A stretch of DNA of 64,000 bases from Actinomycetospora lemnae. GTDB taxonomy: Bacteria > Actinomycetota > Actinomycetes > Mycobacteriales > Pseudonocardiaceae. Under the pieces are notes generated by a model, which made no database searches, had not been told where the DNA came from, and worked only from the letters and a program-made list of their open reading frames with translations. The stretch lies in contig NZ_JAQZAO010000006.1 of NCBI RefSeq assembly GCF_028737315.1, forward strand, positions 310,001 through 374,000, written 5' to 3'. This document shows, piece after piece, positions 56,524 through 64,000 of this stretch (position 1 is its first letter; each line of letters begins with the position of its first letter). The position numbers and the translations under genes are program-made.

Positions 56524-57848
56524 CCCAGGCCGACGCGGGCGAGGATCCCCCGGTGGTCGCTGCCCGGGACGTCGACGATGTCGACCTCCCGGGCGGTCGG
56601 GCCGCCCGAGACCAGCACGTGGTCGATCTGCACCCCGAGCAGCCGTGGCGCCGCTGCCGGCCAGGTGCCCATGAGGCCCGCGCCCACGTCGCTCGCGGCG
56701 TCGGTGCACCCCGCGATGGCCTCGCGCAGCTCGGCGTGGTCGAGGGTCGCGTTGAGGTCGCCCGCGACGACGGTCGGGCGCTCGCCGGTGCACCAGCGCG
56801 ACAGCGCCGCGACGTCGCGCCGCCAGGCGTTCGTGTCGCCGGGCTTGGGCGACTGCGGGTGCGTCGCGACGACGCGCACCGCCCGGCCGTCGACGTCGGC
56901 GAGGTCGACGATCAGCGACGGGAACTCCGTGTCCCGGTTCGGCGTGACCGTCGGACGGCCCAGCTCGCGGCGCACGAACACCGTCATCGGGCTGTCGTCG
57001 CTCTCGGCGTCGGCGGCGTAGACGCGGTAGCCGCTCGTCCCCTCCTCGCCGCCGGACTCGTCGACCAGCGCCTCCTGGAGGCTCTCCCGCAGATCGCCGC
57101 GCGCCTCCGGGAGCACGACGACGTCGGGGGTGCGGGAGGTGATGAGGCGGGCGAGCGCGTCGGGATCCGCGCGGCTGAGGTAGGCGCTCGCGGTGAGCAC
57201 GGTCAGCTCGGGCCCGCCCGTGGCGCCCGTCTGCCCGGACCCGACGGCGCGCGGCAGCACCATCGCGAGCCCGAGCACGCCGACCAGCCCCAGCGCCAGC
57301 GCCGTCGGCCACGACCGCCGCGCGACGACCGCCACGAGCACGGCGAACACCACCGTGCCCGCCGCGAGCTGGGGCCGGAACGCGATGGTCTGCACGAACG
57401 GCGTGCGGTGGTCGATACCGAGCAGGTCGGAGAACATCACGACGGCCGCGGGGAGCCCGAGGACCACCGCGGCCCCGATGGCCCCCGGCCCCGGTGCCTC
57501 GAAGCGCCGGCGCGCGGCACCCAGGACCGAGCCCACCCCCGAGCCCTGTCCGCGCGGTGCCCGGGCACCGCCGCGCTCGCCGGTCGCGGCGCCGGTCCGG
57601 GGCATCGCCGTCGTCGGCCGCTCGGGTCGCTCGGGCCGCCCGGACCGCCCGGGGCCTTCCGCGCCGGGCGGCGGCAGGTGGCGCGTCGGCGGGCCGGACG
57701 CCGGCGGCGGTCCGGGGGACCGGCCGCCCTGGGGTCCCGGGGGCCCGGAGCGGTACGGCGGCCCCGGGCGCGGACCGCCGGGCCCTCCCGCCGGAGGACC
57801 GGGGCGGTGCCCGCCGGGCCCGGGCCGGTCGGGAGGGGGTCCGGTCAC
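56520..57848 (-). CDS. Membrane-anchored endonuclease/exonuclease/phosphatase (EEP) family protein
   Basis: This 442-residue protein has a Pro/Gly-rich N terminus (about 1-115), three membrane helices (about 125-215) and an EEP domain. GDLNATLDH and GSDHRGILA are the conserved Asp/Asn and SDH motifs, and VVVLPEARGD holds the metal-binding Glu. Members of this fold cleave phosphodiester or phosphomonoester bonds of nucleic acids, lipids or sugars. The GTG overlaps the upstream sugar dehydrogenase stop as GTGA, so both are translated together, perhaps at the membrane. Confidence 0.85.
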   Translation of the reverse strand: MTGPPPDRPGPGGHRPGPPAGGPGGPRPGPPYRSGPPGPQGGRSPGPPPASGPPTRHLPPPGAEGPGRSGRPERPERPTTAMPRTGAATGERGGARAPRGQGSGVGSVLGAARRRFEAPGPGAIGAAVVLGLPAAVVMFSDLLGIDHRTPFVQTIAFRPQLAAGTVVFAVLVAVVARRSWPTALALGLVGVLGLAMVLPRAVGSGQTGATGGPELTVLTASAYLSRADPDALARLITSRTPDVVVLPEARGDLRESLQEALVDESGGEEGTSGYRVYAADAESDDSPMTVFVRRELGRPTVTPNRDTEFPSLIVDLADVDGRAVRVVATHPQSPKPGDTNAWRRDVAALSRWCTGERPTVVAGDLNATLDHAELREAIAGCTDAASDVGAGLMGTWPAAAPRLLGVQIDHVLVSGGPTAREVDIVDVPGSDHRGILARVGLG

Positions 57849-59104
57849 CCGCGCGTCACGCGGAGGATGACGTCGTCCGACCCGTTGTCGGTGGTGAGGT
57901 AGAGCGCCCCGTCGGGGCCGAGCCGCGCCCCGCGCAGCCGTCCGAACTCGCCGTCGAGCTCGGCCGGCGCGGTGACCTCGACGATCCGGTTCTCGTCCGC
58001 GCCCTGACCGGGCCGCATGAAGAAGAGCTTCTCGCCCCGCTGCGCCGACACCGCGAGCATCCCGGCCATGTCGCCCCACGCCGGGCCGTCGAGGAACGTC
58101 GCGCCGCTGATGGCCTCGGTGGGGTCGCCGGAGCTCCAGGCCGCGGGGACCGCGTCCGGGTAGCGGTCGAGGTCGGTCATCGGCACGTCCTCGTCGTAGC
58201 CACCGGGCGACTCGCCGCCCCGCGCCGGGTCCCAGCCGTAGTTCGAGCCCGGGATGACGACGTTGACCTCGTCGTCGATGTCCGGGCCGTGCTCGGCGCT
58301 CCAGGCGCGGCCGGTGCCGGGCTGGATCGCGACGGCCTGGACGTTGCGGTGGCCGTACCCGGAGATCAGCCGCTCCGAGGCGCTGCCGGACGTGGCGAAG
58401 GGGTTGCCCGGCGCGGGTCCGCCGGTGGCGGGGTCGACGCGCAGCACCTTGCCGCCGAGGGAGTTGCGGTCCTGGGGGATGGTGGCGCGTGCGGTGTCGC
58501 CCGTGCCGATGAGCAGCATGCCGTCGGGGGCGTAGGTCGGGCGGCAGCCGGAGTGCCGGCCCGACGGGTTGATCGGCAGGCCGCCGACGAGGGGGTCGCG
58601 CACCTTCTCGGCGCGGGTGCCGTCGGGGGACAGGCGCCAGGACACGACGCGGACGTCGACCGGGCGGCCGCCCTCCTGGTGGGTCTGGCAGGTGACGAAC
58701 GTGCCGGAGGTCTCGACGTCCGGCGCCGCCGCGATGCCCATGAGGCCGCCCTCGCCGCGGGCGTACACGTCCTGCAGGTCGGCGGTGACGGGCGTGACCC
58801 GCGCGCCCGGCCCCAGGCCCGTGACCAGCGACAACGACCCGTCCCGCTGCGTGACGAGCATCCGGTCGCCGCCGACGAACGCGACGTCCCAGGGGTTCGC
58901 GAAGTCGCCCGCGACGGTCTCCACGCGCAGGGCGGTGCCGGTGGGCGCCGTGGTGGTCGGGGCCGGGGCGGCCCCCGCACCCCCGCCCTGCCGCGGCGCG
59001 GCGGAGGTCTGTTCGGTGGCCTCGCCACACGCGGTGAGGGCCAGGGCCAGCAGCGCCGAGAGGGTCAGCAGGGCGCGTGCCGGTCGTGATCGACTCGGGG
59101 TCAC
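57845..59104 (-). CDS. PQQ-dependent sugar dehydrogenase family lipoprotein
   Basis: This 419-residue protein has a lipoprotein signal ending in LALTAC (Cys26) and a six-bladed propeller of the soluble aldose-sugar-dehydrogenase type: NPWDVAFVGGDRMLVTQRDG, MGIAAAPDV, GRHSGCRPTYAPDGMLLIGTGD, SGYGHRNVQAVAIQPGTG, SAEHGPDIDDEVN with the His of the active site, and NYGWDPARGG. Such enzymes oxidise sugars outside the cell using PQQ. The GTG at 59104 gives the best signal peptide; TTG 59113 is possible. The EEP gene follows by a GTGA overlap. Confidence 0.87.
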   Translation of the reverse strand: MTPSRSRPARALLTLSALLALALTACGEATEQTSAAPRQGGGAGAAPAPTTTAPTGTALRVETVAGDFANPWDVAFVGGDRMLVTQRDGSLSLVTGLGPGARVTPVTADLQDVYARGEGGLMGIAAAPDVETSGTFVTCQTHQEGGRPVDVRVVSWRLSPDGTRAEKVRDPLVGGLPINPSGRHSGCRPTYAPDGMLLIGTGDTARATIPQDRNSLGGKVLRVDPATGGPAPGNPFATSGSASERLISGYGHRNVQAVAIQPGTGRAWSAEHGPDIDDEVNVVIPGSNYGWDPARGGESPGGYDEDVPMTDLDRYPDAVPAAWSSGDPTEAISGATFLDGPAWGDMAGMLAVSAQRGEKLFFMRPGQGADENRIVEVTAPAELDGEFGRLRGARLGPDGALYLTTDNGSDDVILRVTRG

Positions 59105-59542
59105 GATCGTCAATGATGCCGCCCGCCGCGTCCGGTCGGCGTGGGGCCCTGCCCCCGAACGGCCTCCGTGCGCGCCGCCGACCCGGCGGGGAATCCGGCG
59201 CCCGACCTGCTGTTGTCGCCGAACGGACCGCACGGTACTTTTTCGGCGGCGCCGAGGGGCCCGTGCGGTTGACCGGGGGGCACGCACGGTCGTCACGGGG
59301 TCGGGGGGCGCCGGTGGCGACAGCGCCGGCGCCCCCGCCCCCCGCCCGCCCCCACCGCCGGCTCCGCCGCGAACGTTGGCTGCCGGCTGCCGAGCGTCGA
59401 GGGCGTGACGGTGACCGGCCGCACCGGAGCCGGAGCGGAGCCACGGGGCCGGTGTCGGGGCGCGCACGTACCCTGGAGGCATCACCCCGGCGCGCCCGAG
59501 AGCCCGGTCGCGCCCGACGGTCCGTCGAAGGGTCCCCCCGCG
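59105..59542. other. Intergenic region between the sugar dehydrogenase and mfd
   Basis: This 438-bp gap between divergent genes has no convincing gene. TACCCT at 59469-59474 is a candidate -10 for mfd. The gap includes C-rich stretches of no clear structure. Confidence 0.55.
59469..59474 (+). promoter_or_regulatory. Candidate -10 element (TACCCT) for mfd
   Basis: TACCCT would start transcription near 59481, downstream of the in-frame GTG 59405. It therefore supports the TTG at 59543 as the real start. Confidence 0.45.
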
Positions 59543-62500
59543 TTGTCGCCCGCTGCGTCGCTCGCCGTGCTGCCCGACGTCTCCACGTCGCCCGAGTCCG
59601 CACCGCTCGCCCCCCTCCTGCCCGCCGTGCTGGCCGATCCCGGCCTGCGCGAGGTCGTCGCCGCGGCCGGGCGCGACGTCGCGGTCGAGGGCCCGACGGG
59701 GCTGCGGCCCTTCCTCGCCGGGGCGCTGGCGGCGAGCGAGTCCACGGGCGGGGCCGGCGTGCCGCTGCTCGTCGTCACCGCGACCGAGCGGGAGGCCGAG
59801 GAGCTCGCCGGCGCCGTCGGCGAGCTGCTGGGCCCCGACGCCGTCGCCTACCTGCCGAGCTGGGAGACCCTGCCGCACGAGCGGCTCTCCCCGCGGGCGG
59901 ACACGGTCGGCCGGCGCGTCACCGTCTTCCGCCGCCTGGCCCACCCCGAGGCCGAGGACACCCCGGACGCCCCGCTGCGCGTGGTGGTCGCCGCGACCCG
60001 CAGCCTCATCCAGCCCGTCGTGCCCGGCCTCGGCGACCTGGCGCCCGTGCGCCTGGTCGAGGGCACCGAGTACGAGCTCGAGGACCTCACCGCCCGCCTG
60101 GTCGACCTCGCCTACGCGCGCGTCGAGATGGTGGAGAAGCGCGGCGAGTTCGCGGTGCGCGGCGGCATCGTCGACCTGTTCCCGCCGACGGCCGCCGCCC
60201 CGGTGCGCGTCGAGTTCTGGGGCGACGAGGTCTCGGAGCTGCGCTGCTTCTCCGTCGCCGACCAGCGCTCGCTGCCCGGCGAGGGTCCCGACGCCCGGCC
60301 CGCCGAGGTCGTCGCCCCGCCGTGCCGCGAGCTGCTGCTCACCGACACCGTGCGGGCCCGCGCCGCGGAGCTCGCCGCCGAGCACGGCAAGGACAAGGCG
60401 CTCGCCGAGCTGCTCAGCCGCGTCGCGGAGGGCATCCCGTCGGAGGGCATGGAGTCGCTGATCCCGGCGCTGCTGGGCGCCCCGGGTGAGGACGCTGCCG
60501 AGGCGCCCGAGCTCGCGCTGCTGCCCGAGCTGCTGCCGGCCGGCGGCCACGTGCTGGTCTGCCACCCCGAGCGCGTCCTCACCCGCGCCGCCGACCTGGT
60601 GCGCACCGGCCAGGAGTTCCTCGAGGCGTCCTGGCTGGCCGCGGCCGACGGCGCCGACGGGCGGGCGCCCATCGACCTGGGAGCCTCGGCGTACCGCGAC
60701 CTCGGCGACGTGCGCGCCGTCGCGGCCAAGGCCGGGCGCCCGTGGTGGACGCTCTCCTCGCTGGCCACCGACCCCGACGTCGAGGACGACTCCCACACCC
60801 GTGACGGCGCCCGCGTGCTGCGCCCCGGGTTCACCGGCGTCGAGGCCTACCGCGGCGACGTCCCGCGCGCCGCCGCCGACCTGCGCGCGCTGGCCGCGTC
60901 CGGGGGCACCGGGGTGCTCGTCGTGCCCGCGGCGGGCACCGCCCAGCGCGCGGCCGAGCAGCTGCGCGAGCACGAGGTGCCCGTGCACCTCGCGGCCGAG
61001 GGCCTGGCCGGGACGCCGGAGGCGGGCGTCGTCACCATCACCCGCGGCGCGCTGGGCGACGGGATCACCGCCGGCGGCACCTCGCTGGTGATCATCACCG
61101 AGGCGGACCTCACCGGCACCCGCCCGGGCACCGAGGGCGCGGTCAAGCGGGCCCCGGTCAAGCGGCGCAACGCCGTCGACCCGCTGACCCTGCAGCCCGG
61201 CGACCACGTCGTCCACGCCCAGCACGGCATCGGCAAGTTCGTCGAGATGACGCAGCGCACCACCGGCACCGGCCCGGCGCGCACCACCCGCGAGTACCTG
61301 GTGCTCGAGTACGCGTCGTCGAAGCGCGGGCACGCCTCGGACCGGCTCTTCGTGCCCACCGACCAGCTCGACCAGATCAGCCGCTACGTCGGCGGCGAGC
61401 TGCCGACGCTGAACAAGCTCGGCGGCTCGGACTGGTCGAAGACCAAGTCGAAGGCGCGCAAGGCGGTCCGCGACATCGCGGCCTCGCTGGTGCAGCTCTA
61501 CGCCGCGCGCCAGTCCGCGCCGGGGCACGCGTTCGCGCCGGACACCCCGTGGCAGCGGGAGATGGAGGACGCGTTCCCCTACACGGAGACGCCCGACCAG
61601 GCGTCGGCGATCGACGAGGTCAAGGCCGACATGGAGAAGGCGGTCCCGATGGACCGCGTCATCTCCGGCGACGTCGGCTACGGCAAGACCGAGATCGCGG
61701 TGCGGGCGGCGTTCAAGGCGGTGCAGGACGGCAAGCAGGTCGCGGTGCTGGTGCCGACCACGCTGCTCGCCCAGCAGCACCTGCAGACGTTCACCGAGCG
61801 CATGCGCAACTTCCCGATCACCGTGAAGGGGCTCTCGCGCTTCACGCCCGCCAAGGAGGTCGACGGGATCCTCCGCGGCCTGGCCGACGGCAGCGTCGAC
61901 GTCGTCGTCGGCACCCACCGGCTGCTCCAGACCGGGGTGACGTGGAAGGACCTCGGGCTGGTGGTCATCGACGAGGAGCAGCGCTTCGGTGTCGAGCACA
62001 AGGAGCACATCACCGGGCTGCGCGCCCACGTCGACATGCTGTCGATGTCGGCGACGCCGATCCCGCGCACGCTGGAGATGAGCCTCGCGGGGATCCGCGA
62101 GATGTCGACGATCCTCACCCCGCCCGAGGAGCGGCACCCGACGCTGACCTACGTCGGCGCCTACGAGGAGAAGCAGGTCGCCGCCGCGATCCGGCGCGAG
62201 CTGCTGCGCGACGGGCAGGTCTTCTACATCCACAACCGCGTCAGCTCGATCGACGACGCCGCCGCGCGCCTGCGCCGCCTCGTGCCCGAGGCGCGCATCG
62301 CCACCGCGCACGGGCAGATGGCCGAGGAGCGCCTCGAGCGCACGGTCAACGAGTTCTGGGAGCGCGAGCACGACGTCCTCGTCTGCACGACGATCGTCGA
62401 GAACGGCCTGGACATCGCCAACGCCAACACGCTGGTCGTCGAGCGCGCCGACACCCTGGGGCTCTCGCAGCTCCACCAGCTGCGCGGGCGCGTCGGCCGC

Positions 62501-63277
62501 GGCCGCGAGCGGGGCTACGCCTACTTCCTCTACCCGGCCGACCAGCCGCTCACCGAGACCGCGCACGACCGCCTCGCCACCGTCGCCCAGCACTCCGAGC
62601 TCGGGGCGGGCACCGCGGTGGCCATGAAGGACCTCGAGATCCGGGGCGCGGGCAACATCCTCGGCGCCGAGCAGTCCGGGCACATCGCGGGCGTGGGCTT
62701 CGACCTCTACGTGCGCCTCGTCGGCGAGGCCGTCGAGGCGTTCAAGGCCCACGCGGGGGCCGACGGCGGCGAGGAGCCGCTGGCGGAGGTGCGCGTCGAC
62801 CTCCCGATCGACGCCCACGTGCCGCACGACTACGTCGACACCGAGCGCCTGCGCCTCGACGTCTACCGGAAGATCGCCGAGGCCGCGGACGCCGCCGCCC
62901 TCGACGCGGTGCGCGAGGAGCTCGTCGACCGCTACGGCGAGCCGCCGACGCCGGTCGGCAACCTGCTCGCCGTCGCCGCGTTCCGGCAGGCGTGCCGGCG
63001 CCACGGGATCACCGAGGTCGCGGGGCAGGGCAACATGATCCGGTTCGCGCCGGTCGAGCTGCCCGAGTCGATGCAGATGCGGCTGCGGCGCCTGCACCCG
63101 CGGGCGCAGTACAAGGCCGCGTCGCGCACGCTCTCGCTGCCCCGGCCGGTCGAGGGCTCGGACGGCAAGGGGCCGGTGCGCATGGGTGCGGCCCCGCTGC
63201 GCGACCTCGCCCTGCTGGCGTGGTGCGAGCAGCTGTTCGGCCAGCTCTTCCCGGAGCCGGCGGCCGCGACGACCTGA
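59543..63277 (+). CDS. mfd: Transcription-repair coupling factor Mfd
   Basis: This 1244-residue protein is Mfd: a UvrB-like N-terminal part ([19 protein letters not shown]), an RNA polymerase-interacting domain at about 551-619 ([16 protein letters not shown] and YLVLEYAS), and the RecG-like translocase with Walker [10 protein letters not shown] (about 709-717), DEEQRFGV (about 810), [11 protein letters not shown] and [20 protein letters not shown]. It strips stalled RNA polymerase from DNA and recruits UvrA to the damage. TTG 59543, with AAGGG upstream, gives the usual length; GTG 59405 would add a low-complexity head. It ends in a hairpin at the stop codon. Confidence 0.96.
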   Translation: MSPAASLAVLPDVSTSPESAPLAPLLPAVLADPGLREVVAAAGRDVAVEGPTGLRPFLAGALAASESTGGAGVPLLVVTATEREAEELAGAVGELLGPDAVAYLPSWETLPHERLSPRADTVGRRVTVFRRLAHPEAEDTPDAPLRVVVAATRSLIQPVVPGLGDLAPVRLVEGTEYELEDLTARLVDLAYARVEMVEKRGEFAVRGGIVDLFPPTAAAPVRVEFWGDEVSELRCFSVADQRSLPGEGPDARPAEVVAPPCRELLLTDTVRARAAELAAEHGKDKALAELLSRVAEGIPSEGMESLIPALLGAPGEDAAEAPELALLPELLPAGGHVLVCHPERVLTRAADLVRTGQEFLEASWLAAADGADGRAPIDLGASAYRDLGDVRAVAAKAGRPWWTLSSLATDPDVEDDSHTRDGARVLRPGFTGVEAYRGDVPRAAADLRALAASGGTGVLVVPAAGTAQRAAEQLREHEVPVHLAAEGLAGTPEAGVVTITRGALGDGITAGGTSLVIITEADLTGTRPGTEGAVKRAPVKRRNAVDPLTLQPGDHVVHAQHGIGKFVEMTQRTTGTGPARTTREYLVLEYASSKRGHASDRLFVPTDQLDQISRYVGGELPTLNKLGGSDWSKTKSKARKAVRDIAASLVQLYAARQSAPGHAFAPDTPWQREMEDAFPYTETPDQASAIDEVKADMEKAVPMDRVISGDVGYGKTEIAVRAAFKAVQDGKQVAVLVPTTLLAQQHLQTFTERMRNFPITVKGLSRFTPAKEVDGILRGLADGSVDVVVGTHRLLQTGVTWKDLGLVVIDEEQRFGVEHKEHITGLRAHVDMLSMSATPIPRTLEMSLAGIREMSTILTPPEERHPTLTYVGAYEEKQVAAAIRRELLRDGQVFYIHNRVSSIDDAAARLRRLVPEARIATAHGQMAEERLERTVNEFWEREHDVLVCTTIVENGLDIANANTLVVERADTLGLSQLHQLRGRVGRGRERGYAYFLYPADQPLTETAHDRLATVAQHSELGAGTAVAMKDLEIRGAGNILGAEQSGHIAGVGFDLYVRLVGEAVEAFKAHAGADGGEEPLAEVRVDLPIDAHVPHDYVDTERLRLDVYRKIAEAADAAALDAVREELVDRYGEPPTPVGNLLAVAAFRQACRRHGITEVAGQGNMIRFAPVELPESMQMRLRRLHPRAQYKAASRTLSLPRPVEGSDGKGPVRMGAAPLRDLALLAWCEQLFGQLFPEPAAATT

Positions 63278-63301
63278 TCACCGCGCGGGTGGGGTGATCA
63301 G
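63274..63301 (+). terminator. Terminator hairpin at the mfd stop codon
   Basis: CTGATCACC (63274-63282) pairs with GGTGATCAG (63293-63301) around a 10-base loop, and overlaps the TGA stop. Confidence 0.65.
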
Positions 63302-63370
63302 GGGCCGTCACGCTCGGGTGGGCGCGGTGTCGGCCCCGCCGACGCGAACGGGGACTTCGCGCGCCTAGAA

Positions 63371-63393
63371 GCAGCGAACAGCGCGTTCGCTGC
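63371..63393. terminator. Perfect 9-bp hairpin downstream of mfd
   Basis: GCAGCGAAC-AGCGC-GTTCGCTGC is a perfect stem-loop in the gap between mfd and the next gene. It may be a second terminator. Confidence 0.5.
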
Positions 63394-63395
63394 AA

Positions 63396-63434
63396 CCCAA
63401 CCCAACCCCACCCAACCCCACCCGACCCGCACCC
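63396..63434 (-). other. Potential G-quadruplex tract
   Basis: The plus strand holds eight runs of three or four C separated by 1-2 bases in most cases. The minus strand thus has at least seven GGG runs with short loops, well above the four needed for a G-quadruplex. It lies about 50 bp before the SurA-like gene. Confidence 0.55.
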
Positions 63435-63481
63435 CCGCCCGGCGTGCGGGACGCCGCCGCCCGGGTGAGAAGGTGGCGCCC

Positions 63482-64000
63482 GTGCCTCGCCTGTCTTCCC
63501 TGGTCGCCTCGGTGGTCGTGGCTCTGGTCGTCCTCGCCGGGTGCGGGACGGGCCCGGACCGCACGGGGGCGGCGGCGATCGTCGGCGACACCGTGATCCC
63601 GATCAGCGAGATCCAGAGCGGCCTGCGCACGGCGGCGCCCGACCTGCGCGTCGCGGTCGACCAGCAGGGCGCGGCGCAGGGCATCCCGCCGGGCGCGCCG
63701 ATCCCGCCACAGCTGCTGGCGCAGGAGTCGCGCCGGCTCGTGACGGTCCGGGTGCTCCACGAGCTCATCGCCGAGCAGTCGCGCCGCGACGGCATCGTCG
63801 TCACCCCGCAGCGGGTGGACGCGGCGCTGGCGCGCGCGGGCGGCGCGGAGGCGGCGGCCCAGGGCAGCGGGTTCGACCCGGCGACGATCCGCGGGCTCGT
63901 CGCCGACCAGATCGCCGCGAGCGACATCGGCCGCGCCGTGTTCGACCGGCTCCAGGTCACCATCGACTACGCCACCGCCCCGGACCGCGCGAGCGCCGAG
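63482..64000 (+). CDS. SurA-like (chaperone N-domain) lipoprotein, 3' end outside window
   Basis: The gene is open to the last base, so 173 N-terminal residues are seen. It starts at a GTG with GAGAAGG upstream and a lipoprotein signal ending in VVLAGC. The rest (AAAIVGDTVIPISEIQSGLRTA, then LVTVRVLHELIAEQSRRDGIVVTPQRVDAAL in parts) matches the SurA/peptidyl-prolyl isomerase N-terminal domain of actinobacterial lipoproteins. A surA-like gene after mfd is a common order in this phylum. Whether the isomerase domain is present cannot be seen. Confidence 0.82.
   Translation, partial: MPRLSSLVASVVVALVVLAGCGTGPDRTGAAAIVGDTVIPISEIQSGLRTAAPDLRVAVDQQGAAQGIPPGAPIPPQLLAQESRRLVTVRVLHELIAEQSRRDGIVVTPQRVDAALARAGGAEAAAQGSGFDPATIRGLVADQIAASDIGRAVFDRLQVTIDYATAPDRASAE

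Noticed and set aside
57845..63097. A 1750-codon minus-strand open frame
   Set aside because: Only its last 420 codons (57845-59104) are a real gene. The rest is an antisense shadow of mfd with Arg/Gly/Asp low complexity.

Overview
This is a 64 kb chromosomal window from a very GC-rich actinomycete. Codon third positions are almost all G or C, GTG and TTG starts are common, and several genes have leaderless promoters. The gene content points to a mycolata-like or Pseudonocardiales-type organism (Pseudonocardia or Actinomycetospora would fit): an Rv1747-like FHA-ABC exporter next to a PknF-like kinase, a PASTA kinase, DUF222/HNH and DUF5685 proteins, a class F sortase, a DUF4185 protein, a dodecin and an MftG-like GMC oxidoreductase. 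I name no species. I saw no tRNA, rRNA, CRISPR array, insertion sequence or phage module.

Region 1 (1-9.7 kb) looks catabolic: the end of an alpha/beta hydrolase, two SDR reductases, a SnoaL-like protein, a luciferase-like monooxygenase and a GAF-PucR regulator whose ribosome binding site is buried in a long hairpin. A reverse-strand hydrolase and a GH88-like lipoprotein follow, then an erythromycin-esterase-family enzyme. Region 2 (9.7-19.9 kb) holds a dodecin, an HNH protein with a probable SOS box over its start codon, membrane proteins including a FUSC transporter, a tautomerase, a translationally coupled acyl-CoA dehydrogenase pair, and a second esterase-family protein that has lost catalytic motifs.

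Region 3 (19.9-34.7 kb) is the most interesting part, a 15 kb block entirely on the minus strand. It carries two FHA-FHA-ABC exporters of the Rv1747 type, a transmembrane Ser/Thr kinase, a pseudokinase, a membrane protein that shares the kinase's extracellular domain, small membrane proteins, and a PknB-like PASTA kinase. The exporters share 422 bp at about 98.6% identity although they differ elsewhere, which suggests gene conversion. The likely logic is that an external cue sensed by the shared ectodomain activates the kinase, which phosphorylates threonines in the exporter linkers and so controls export. The substrate is unknown.

Region 4 (34.7-49.9 kb) is cell-envelope and metabolic: a lipoprotein with a sorting-signal-like tail next to a class F sortase, a DUF4185 protein, a decayed AtuA-type pseudogene, a methyltransferase behind a MarR-like palindrome, an aldehyde dehydrogenase, a potassium channel, an LCP ligase, a GMC oxidoreductase and a beta-propeller lipoprotein. 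Region 5 (49.9-64 kb) has an orphan ATP-synthase b-like subunit, a low-molecular-weight tyrosine phosphatase with a long disordered tail, an RDD protein, a membrane EEP phosphatase coupled to a PQQ-type sugar dehydrogenase, mfd, and the start of a SurA-like lipoprotein gene that runs off the window.
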